From NCBI GenBank assembly GCA_900769095.1, contig CAAGFH010000074.1:1-11991 (forward strand): DNA of 11,991 nucleotides, read 5' to 3'. The stretch's first letter is position 1. Each line of letters starts with the position of its first letter. The notes under the pieces are model-generated. The model had not been told where the DNA came from. It ran no database searches and saw only the letters and a list, made by a program, of their open reading frames with translations. Below are positions 6,596 through 11,991 of the stretch, piece after piece. The position numbers and the translations under genes are program-made. The stretch is from Methanobacteriaceae archaeon. Lineage in GTDB: Archaea > Methanobacteriota > Methanobacteria > Methanobacteriales > Methanobacteriaceae.

Positions 6596-7558
6596 ATGAT
6601 CGCAAAAGCTTCTGCTCCGGCAAAAACTATATTATTTGGTGAACACTCAGTTGTTTATGGTGAACCTGCAATTGCAGGTGCAGTTAATAAAAGGGCTTAT
6701 GTTACAATTAAGGAATCTGATAGTGATAAATCTATTTTCAGAGCTCCAGATATAGGATTTGAAGCGGAATTACTTTCAAAACAGAAAAAATACGTTTTAA
6801 CAAAGGGAAAACCTGGTATTATTAGATATATTTTAGAATCTCTTTATAAAGCACATGACCACTCTCCAATTGACATTACATTATCATCTAATGTCCCTAT
6901 TGGTTCAGGGCTTGGTTCATCAGCAGCAGTTACTGTAGCTACACTTGCTGCATTATACAGATACCATAATATTCGTTTTAATAAAAAATCTCTAGCTCAT
7001 GATGCTCATATGGTTGAACAGGCAGTTCAGGGAGTTGCAAGTCCTTTGGATACATTAGTATCTACCTACGGAGGTCTTGTTTATTTATCCAGAAACAAAA
7101 AAATCGAGCACTTTAAGGTAAACTTCAATGCTCCTTTGGTTGTAGGTTACACTACTAAACATGGTAATACTGGAAAAATGGTTAGAGATGTTAAAAACTT
7201 GAAAAACAGAAATCCAAAGATTATTGATCCTGTAATTGCTGCAATGGGTAATTTAACCAATTATGCAAAACAGGCTATTTTAAAAAAGGATTACAATAAG
7301 ATTGGAGAATTAATGAACATTAATCATGGTTTTTTAGATGTTATTGGTGTTAACACTTTAGAATTATCACGTATGGTGTATAATGCAAGAGAAGCAGGAG
7401 CTATTGGTTCTAAAACTACTGGTGCTGGTGGTGGAGGAAGTATCATTGCACTTTGTCCTGGAAAAGTTGATGAAGTTGCAGATGCTATTGCTCGTGATGA
7501 TAATATTTTAAAAGTGAGATTTACTAGAAGAGGAGTTTCCTCAAGAGTTTACAAGTGA
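6596..7558 (+). CDS. mvk: Mevalonate kinase
   Basis: GHMP-family kinase that converts mevalonate plus ATP to mevalonate 5-phosphate, the first committed phosphorylation in archaeal isoprenoid synthesis. The 320 aa are the normal archaeal length. Motif 1 is PAKTILFGEHSVVYG (8-22) with K10. The glycine-rich ATP loop is PIGSGLGSSAA (101-111). E141 lies in the HMVEQ segment, and catalytic D152 in ASPLDT. Motif 3 is KTTGAGGGGS (273-282). The HSVVYG and ASPLDT versions identify mevalonate kinase rather than homoserine kinase or a diphosphomevalonate decarboxylase. AAGGTG and a T7 spacer precede the ATG. The stop TGA is 5 nt before the isopentenyl phosphate kinase ATG. Confidence 0.95.
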   Translation: MIAKASAPAKTILFGEHSVVYGEPAIAGAVNKRAYVTIKESDSDKSIFRAPDIGFEAELLSKQKKYVLTKGKPGIIRYILESLYKAHDHSPIDITLSSNVPIGSGLGSSAAVTVATLAALYRYHNIRFNKKSLAHDAHMVEQAVQGVASPLDTLVSTYGGLVYLSRNKKIEHFKVNFNAPLVVGYTTKHGNTGKMVRDVKNLKNRNPKIIDPVIAAMGNLTNYAKQAILKKDYNKIGELMNINHGFLDVIGVNTLELSRMVYNAREAGAIGSKTTGAGGGGSIIALCPGKVDEVADAIARDDNILKVRFTRRGVSSRVYK

Positions 7559-7563
7559 TTATA

Positions 7564-8364
7564 ATGATTATTTTAAAAATAGGTGGAAGCAGCCTAACAA
7601 ATAAGGACTCATCAGAAAGTGAAGTTAATTTCGAAAGTCTTGAAAGAATAGCTTTAGAAATTAAATCTTCTCTTGATAATGGACCTAAACAATTAATTAT
7701 TGTTCATGGTGCAGGCTCTTTTGGCCATCCGCCAGCTAAAAAATATAAAATTGGCGAAGCATTTGATGAGAGCGAATATCCACAAAAAAGAATTGGATTT
7801 TGCGAAACCCAAAATGCTGTTAAAAAATTAAACATGCACGTTTGTGAAGCATTCATTAAACAGGGCTTGCCTGTTGTAGCAATTCCTGCTTCAAGTTTCA
7901 TGACTGCAAAAGATAAGAGAATAAATCCTTGTAGCCTTGATGCATTTACAAGATATTTAAATGAAGGTTTTATTCCTGTAATATACGGGGATGTAGTACT
8001 TGATGATGATTTGGGAATCTGTGTTATTTCCGGAGATCAGTTAATCCAGTATCTTGCAAGAAACCTTACTCCTGACAAAGTAATTCTTGGAACTGATGTT
8101 GACGGAGTGTATAATAAAAATCCAAAAACCCACGATGACGCTATATTCTTTGATAAATTCTCTTCACTTGAAGATTTAGATACACTCGAAGGAACTACAA
8201 ATATAGACGTTACCGGTGGAATGGTTGGCAAAATAAAAGAATTATTATATTTAGCAGACCTCGGAATAGAATCTATGATAATAAATGCTGAAGTTGAAAA
8301 TAATATTTTCAAAGTATTAGAAGATGAAGACGTGAAAGGAACTGTAATTTCAAGGGGAAATTAA
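7564..8364 (+). CDS. ipk: Isopentenyl phosphate kinase
   Basis: Amino-acid-kinase-fold enzyme that phosphorylates isopentenyl phosphate to IPP, the last kinase step of the archaeal mevalonate pathway. From ATG 7564 it is 266 aa, starting MIILKIGGSSLTNK, the expected first strand and nucleotide loop. The substrate loop HGAGSFGH (48-55) ends in H55, the histidine diagnostic of this family within the fold. Further signatures are YGDVVLDDD (141-149), ISGDQLIQYL (155-164), LGTDVDGVY (175-183) and DVTGGMVGK (215-223). An in-frame GTG at 7555 overlaps the mvk stop and would add three residues. I prefer 7564 because it fits the family N-terminus and GTGAT at 7555-7559 can serve as its ribosome site. 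The stop directly abuts the idi2 ATG. Confidence 0.94.
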   Translation: MIILKIGGSSLTNKDSSESEVNFESLERIALEIKSSLDNGPKQLIIVHGAGSFGHPPAKKYKIGEAFDESEYPQKRIGFCETQNAVKKLNMHVCEAFIKQGLPVVAIPASSFMTAKDKRINPCSLDAFTRYLNEGFIPVIYGDVVLDDDLGICVISGDQLIQYLARNLTPDKVILGTDVDGVYNKNPKTHDDAIFFDKFSSLEDLDTLEGTTNIDVTGGMVGKIKELLYLADLGIESMIINAEVENNIFKVLEDEDVKGTVISRGN

Positions 8365-9411
8365 ATGATTTCAGATAGAAAATTAGAGCATTTATTAATT
8401 TGTGAAAATTATGATGTTTCATTTAAAAACAAAACCACTGGTTTTGAAGACATTGAGTTAATCCATAATGTTTTACCAGAAATTGACAAACAGCAAATTG
8501 ATTTGTCAACTACTGCATTTGGTAAAAAACTTGATTCTCCATTATTCATAACTGCAATTACTGGAGGACATCCTACTGCAAAAGAAATCAACAAACAATT
8601 AGCTATTGCAGCTCAAAACAATAATATTGCATTAGGTGTTGGATCTCAAAGAGCAGCATGTGAACACAGCGAACTTGAAGATACTTACACTGTTGTTCGT
8701 GAAAATGCTCCTGACTGTTTGCTTATAGGTAATATCGGTGCACCACAATTAACTCTTGCTAATAAGGCAGTTGAAATTTTGGATGCAGATATTTTAGCAA
8801 TTCACTTAAACCCTCTTCAAGAATCAATACAGCCTGAAGGAGATTTGGATGCAAGAGGATATCTTGACATGATTGGTGAGATTACTTCTTCTGTTGACAT
8901 TCCGATTCTTGCAAAAGAAACAGGTTGTGGTATTTCAGCAGAATCTGCTGAAGCATTAGTTGAAGCAGGTGTTGATTATATTGATATTGAGGGTGCAGGA
9001 GGAACCAGCTGGGCAGCTGTAGAAACATATCGTGCTGAAGACAGATATTTAGGTGAAACCTTCTGGGACTGGGGAATTCCAACTGCAGTAAGTACTGCTG
9101 AAGTTGCAAATACTGTAGATGTTCCTATTATTTCATCAGGTGGAATTCGCAGTGGTCTTGAAGCAGCAAAAGCAATTGCTCTTGGAGCAGATGCTGTTGG
9201 TATGGCTTTACCATTCTTGAAAAATGCTACTTCTCAAGAACAATTAAACAGATTCATTTCAAGATTCAATGATTCTTTAAGAATTGCAATGTTTTTAGTT
9301 GGTGCTAACAGCATTGAAGAATTAAAAGAATCTAAATTGGTTATTCGAGGAAAAACAAGGGAATGGCTTAATGAAAGAGGAATTAACACAAAAAATTATT
9401 CAAGGAGATAA
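8365..9411 (+). CDS. fni: Type 2 isopentenyl diphosphate isomerase (FMN-dependent)
   Basis: TIM-barrel flavoenzyme that interconverts IPP and DMAPP using reduced FMN and Mg2+, so providing the allylic primer for the prenyl synthase encoded two genes later. The 348 aa contain the substrate-binding start DRKLEHL (4-10), ITAITGG (62-68), GVGSQR (91-96), HLNPLQE (147-153, with the catalytic Gln at 152 and metal-binding Glu at 153), KETGCGIS (184-191), [11 protein letters not shown] (210-220) and the FMN phosphate-binding [13 protein letters not shown] (258-270) with [10 protein letters not shown]. The ATG directly follows the upstream TAA, with AAGGGGA inside the end of ipk as Shine-Dalgarno. It is unrelated to the Nudix type 1 isomerase. 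Confidence 0.96.
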   Translation: MISDRKLEHLLICENYDVSFKNKTTGFEDIELIHNVLPEIDKQQIDLSTTAFGKKLDSPLFITAITGGHPTAKEINKQLAIAAQNNNIALGVGSQRAACEHSELEDTYTVVRENAPDCLLIGNIGAPQLTLANKAVEILDADILAIHLNPLQESIQPEGDLDARGYLDMIGEITSSVDIPILAKETGCGISAESAEALVEAGVDYIDIEGAGGTSWAAVETYRAEDRYLGETFWDWGIPTAVSTAEVANTVDVPIISSGGIRSGLEAAKAIALGADAVGMALPFLKNATSQEQLNRFISRFNDSLRIAMFLVGANSIEELKESKLVIRGKTREWLNERGINTKNYSRR

Positions 9412-9414
9412 GAC

Positions 9415-10758
9415 ATGAGCGTTGAAGTAATCGCTATCGGTGGATATCAGGAAGTTGGGAAGAACATGACTGCTGTCAAAATTGGTGAAGACGTCATCAT
9501 TTTTGATATGGGTATCCATTTGGACAGAATTAGTATGCATGAAGATACAGATATCGACAGAATGCATAGTTTAGACTTAATTGAAAGGGGAGTTATTCCT
9601 GACGACACATTAATGAAGGATGTTGATGGAAAAGTTAAAGGAATAATTTTTTCACACGGTCACTTAGACCACATTGGTGCAGTTGCTAAATTAGCACACA
9701 GATATGACGCACCATTAATTGGAACTCCATATACTACTGCTTTAATTGAAAAGCAGATTAAAGGAGAACGTAAATTCAAAGTAAACAATCCAATCAGACC
9801 TTTAAATGCAGGTAGTAAATTAAAATTATCAAAAGACATTACTTTGGAATTTGTACAATCTACTCACAGTATTCCACAGGCAGTATTTCCGGTTTTACAC
9901 ACTCCTGAAGGAATCATTGTTTACGCTTTGGATTTCAAATTTGATAATCATCAAAAAGTATCTCCACCACCTGATTATAGAAGATTAAAAGAATTAGGTA
10001 GAGAAGGAGTACTTGCTTTAATCGTTGAGACAACTAACGCTAACAATTATAATGAGGTTAAAACTCACTCAGAGCGTATTGCTCGCAATATCTTAGAAGA
10101 TGTTATGAAAAGACCTCTCCAAGAAAAAACTGGTATGATAGTTACTACATTTTCATCTCACGTTGAACGTGTACAAGCTATTGCTGATATTGCTAAGAAA
10201 AGTCACAGGGAAATTTTATTCCTTGGAAGATCTATGGAGAGATTCTGTGGAATTGCACAAAAATTAGGAATCTTAAAATTACCTAAAAACGCAAGTATCT
10301 ACGGATCACCTAAAGCAATCAACAAAGCATTAATGAGGGCTGATGAAGACAGAGCTAACTATCTTTTAGTAACTACTGGTCATCAAGGAGAACCAGATGC
10401 ATTACTTCCAAGAATTGCTAATGGAAGAACACCTTTCAATATTAAAAAAGGTGACAATGTAATTATTTCAGCACCAATTATTCCAAATCCAACAAATGCT
10501 GCAAACAGACACATTATGGAGAGAAGATTAAAATTAAAAGGTGCTAGAATTTATCCTAATGCTCACGTTTCCGGACACGCTGGAAGAGAAGACCACAGAG
10601 AATTCTTACGTATGTTAAAACCACAACATATTATTCCTGCACACGGAGACTTATCCATGCTTGCTGCATATTCAGAACTTGCTGAAGAAGAAGGTTACAG
10701 AATTGGATATGATATCCACATCTTAAGAAACGCACAAGCACAAGTATTTAAAAGTTAA
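9415..10758 (+). CDS. rnj: Archaeal ribonuclease J (beta-CASP metallo-beta-lactamase)
   Basis: Zinc-dependent 5'-3' exoribonuclease of the beta-CASP family, expected to degrade or trim RNAs with 5' monophosphates. The 447 aa are typical of euryarchaeal RNase J. Metallo-beta-lactamase motifs are D31, SHGHLDHIGA (80-89; H81, H83, D85, H86), H151 in THSIP and D173 in YALDFKFD. The beta-CASP domain (about 200-370) has the motif A acid E205 in IVETTNAN, GRSMERF, and LVTTGHQGEPDAL (318-330). Motif C is H388 in VSGHAG, and the last zinc ligand is H410 in IPAHGD. It lacks the KH domains of the archaeal termination factor FttA/aCPSF1, so it is not that protein. AGGAGAT overlapping the idi2 stop is its Shine-Dalgarno. 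Its place inside an isoprenoid gene set is positional, with no known mechanistic link. Confidence 0.95.
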   Translation: MSVEVIAIGGYQEVGKNMTAVKIGEDVIIFDMGIHLDRISMHEDTDIDRMHSLDLIERGVIPDDTLMKDVDGKVKGIIFSHGHLDHIGAVAKLAHRYDAPLIGTPYTTALIEKQIKGERKFKVNNPIRPLNAGSKLKLSKDITLEFVQSTHSIPQAVFPVLHTPEGIIVYALDFKFDNHQKVSPPPDYRRLKELGREGVLALIVETTNANNYNEVKTHSERIARNILEDVMKRPLQEKTGMIVTTFSSHVERVQAIADIAKKSHREILFLGRSMERFCGIAQKLGILKLPKNASIYGSPKAINKALMRADEDRANYLLVTTGHQGEPDALLPRIANGRTPFNIKKGDNVIISAPIIPNPTNAANRHIMERRLKLKGARIYPNAHVSGHAGREDHREFLRMLKPQHIIPAHGDLSMLAAYSELAEEEGYRIGYDIHILRNAQAQVFKS

Positions 10759-10772
10759 TTTGAGGTGATTAC

Positions 10773-11753
10773 ATGAGTGACATAAAAGAGGTACTTGGAA
10801 ATTATTCAACTGATATTACAAAAACCATTGAAGAGGAATTAGCAACTATTACTCCACAAAACCTTGCAGATGCATCAGTTTATCTTACAAGAGCTGGAGG
10901 TAAAATGCTTAGACCTGCTTTAACATTAATTACTGCAGAAGCAGTTGGAGGAGCTCGTGAATCTTCACTTAACGCAGCAGCAGCTATTGAACTCATCCAC
11001 ACATTTTCACTTATCCATGACGATATCATGGACCAGGATGATACAAGAAGAGGAATGCCTTCTGTACACAAAGTATGGGGTGACGATGTAGCTATTCTTG
11101 CAGGAGACACATTATTCTCAAAAGCATTTGAACTCATTATTGGAAGTAAAGGAACTAGTTCTGATCAAAACAACAAAGCACTTGCAACCGTTGCAGATGC
11201 ATGTGTAAAAATCTGTGAAGGTCAAGCACTTGATATGAGTTTTGAAGAAAGATTCGATGTTAAACAAGATGAATACATGGAAATGATTTTCAAAAAAACC
11301 GGTGCATTAATAGCAGCAGCTACAAAAGCAGGAGCTATTATGGGTGGAGCATCTGATGAAGTAATCGATGCAATGTACGAATACGGTCGTTTAATTGGTT
11401 TAGCATTCCAAATTCAGGATGACTACCTTGATTTAGTAGCTGATGAAGAAACCTTAGGTAAACCAATCGGATCAGACATAGGTAAAGGAAAAATGACTAT
11501 TATCGCAATTAAAGGTTTAGAAAGTGATGACTCTGGAAGATTATTTGAAATCTTAAAAGACACTGAAAACTCACAAAGCGACATAGATGAAGCAATTCAA
11601 ATTTTAACAGATTGTGGTGCTATTGAATATGCTCGCAATTTGGCATTAGAATCAGTCGACCAAGCAAAAGAAGTACTTGAAATATTAGATGACTCTGCAT
11701 CTAAACAGATACTTATTGGTATTGCTGATTTTGTACTTGAGAGAAGTGCTTAA
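10773..11753 (+). CDS. idsA: Short-chain isoprenyl diphosphate synthase (FPP/GGPP synthase)
   Basis: All-alpha trans-prenyltransferase that condenses IPP with allylic diphosphates to make FPP and GGPP, the C20 chains of archaeal ether lipids. The 326 aa have GGKMLRP (42-48), the first Asp-rich motif D83-D84-x2-D87 followed by DDTRRG (89-94), LAGDTLF, and the second Asp-rich motif QDDYLD (215-220) followed by LGKPIGSDIGKGK (228-240). F78, five residues before the first Asp-rich motif, is the bulky residue expected in archaeal type I GGPP synthases. The homologous IdsA of Methanothermobacter is reported as bifunctional FPP/GGPP synthase. GAGGTGAT at about 10763-10770 is a near-perfect Shine-Dalgarno. 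It is the last gene before a T-rich non-coding flank. Confidence 0.95.
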   Translation: MSDIKEVLGNYSTDITKTIEEELATITPQNLADASVYLTRAGGKMLRPALTLITAEAVGGARESSLNAAAAIELIHTFSLIHDDIMDQDDTRRGMPSVHKVWGDDVAILAGDTLFSKAFELIIGSKGTSSDQNNKALATVADACVKICEGQALDMSFEERFDVKQDEYMEMIFKKTGALIAAATKAGAIMGGASDEVIDAMYEYGRLIGLAFQIQDDYLDLVADEETLGKPIGSDIGKGKMTIIAIKGLESDDSGRLFEILKDTENSQSDIDEAIQILTDCGAIEYARNLALESVDQAKEVLEILDDSASKQILIGIADFVLERSA

Positions 11754-11790
11754 CTTTTCTCTTATTTTTTTATTTTTAATTCTTTTTTAT
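11754..11790 (+). terminator. T-rich termination region after idsA
   Basis: Directly after the idsA stop come repeated T runs: T7 at 11765-11771, T5 at 11773-11777 and T6 at 11783-11788. Successive U tracts without a stable hairpin are the usual form of archaeal transcription terminators. This is the natural 3' end of the run that starts at enolase. Confidence 0.6.
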
Positions 11791-11991
11791 TATTGAAATT
11801 CAATATTATATTTTTCATCCGTTATTTTTAAATAATCTAATTTTATTCTCTTATTGTGTATGAATATTACTTATTAATTATTTAATTTATTTTTTAAGTT
11901 ATATTATTCCTTTTTAAATCAATTTTTTATATTTTTTACAATATTGTCATAATATTTTCTATAATATTTATATATTTTTTATTACAAACTA
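11791..11991. promoter_or_regulatory. Non-coding AT-rich flank with palindromes and a TATA-like box
   Basis: No open reading frame of note or RNA gene is visible. TATTGAA-A-TTCAATA (11791-11805) is a near-perfect inverted repeat and ACAATATTGT (11938-11947) is a perfect 10-bp palindrome. ATAATATT occurs twice, at 11949-11956 and 11961-11968. TTTATATAT at 11967-11975 matches the methanogen TATA-box consensus and probably serves a gene just beyond the window on the + strand. In DNA this rich in A and T short palindromes arise by chance, so only the TATA box is given weight. Confidence 0.35.

Noticed and set aside
9415..10758. Termination factor FttA/aCPSF1 as identity of the beta-CASP protein
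   Set aside because: That family carries N-terminal KH domains and is about 630 aa; this protein starts directly with the metallo-beta-lactamase fold and is 447 aa, as in RNase J.
11822..11835. TTATTT-TT-AAATAA inverted repeat in the 3' flank
   Set aside because: It has a two-base loop and A/T-only arms in very AT-rich DNA; it is expected by chance and cannot form a proper hairpin of that length.
1..11991. Mobile element, defence system, CRISPR array or horizontally acquired island
   Set aside because: No transposase, integrase, repeats with spacers, terminal inverted repeats or foreign-looking genes were seen; every gene fits a conserved archaeal housekeeping cluster.

Overview
The window is a gene-dense, AT-rich archaeal segment in which all 17 recognisable protein genes lie on the + strand. 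The archaeal-type ribosomal proteins and RNA polymerase subunits, the ether-lipid precursor genes, the low GC content and T-rich intergenic DNA, and Shine-Dalgarno sequences of the GGAGGTGAT type suggest a methanogen of the Methanobacteriales. The gene order eno, rpsB, memo, mvk, ipk, idi2, RNase J, idsA fits that order as I recall it, and Methanobrevibacter or a close relative is the best guess. The genus is inferred from composition and synteny, not from a search.

Region 1 (61-3517) is a translation/transcription block: S4, S11, RNA polymerase subunit Rpo3 (RpoD), L18e, L13, S9, then the small polymerase subunits Rpo10 (RpoN, 56 aa) and Rpo6 (RpoK). The first six genes are packed with gaps of 8-18 nt or a 1-nt overlap. 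rpoN and rpoK are set off by short T-rich spacers. The block ends with a 10-bp hairpin that includes the rpoK stop codon.

Region 2 (3518-3655) is a 138-nt AT-rich spacer and the only sizeable internal gap. It holds the hairpin, TATA-like sequences, and the leader and Shine-Dalgarno sequence of enolase, which probably starts at a TTG codon.

Region 3 (3656-11753) is a nearly gapless run of nine genes (no gap over 19 nt): enolase, a 64-aa ferredoxin-like protein, ribosomal protein S2, a MEMO-family protein, mevalonate kinase, isopentenyl phosphate kinase, type 2 isopentenyl diphosphate isomerase, RNase J and a short-chain prenyl diphosphate synthase. The isoprenoid genes cover mevalonate to mevalonate 5-phosphate, and isopentenyl phosphate to IPP, DMAPP and GGPP/FPP. 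The steps joining the two halves of the archaeal mevalonate pathway are not encoded here.

Region 4 (11754-11991) is a T-rich, non-coding 3' flank with probable termination tracts. A TTTATATA-type TATA box near the window end probably belongs to the next gene.

Most of this is conserved archaeal housekeeping DNA, and I see no mobile elements, CRISPR arrays, tRNA or rRNA genes. The points most worth a second look are the half-degenerate Fe-S domain of Rpo3, the small ferredoxin with a non-standard cysteine spacing between enolase and S2, and the MEMO gene of uncertain function at the head of the isoprenoid genes.
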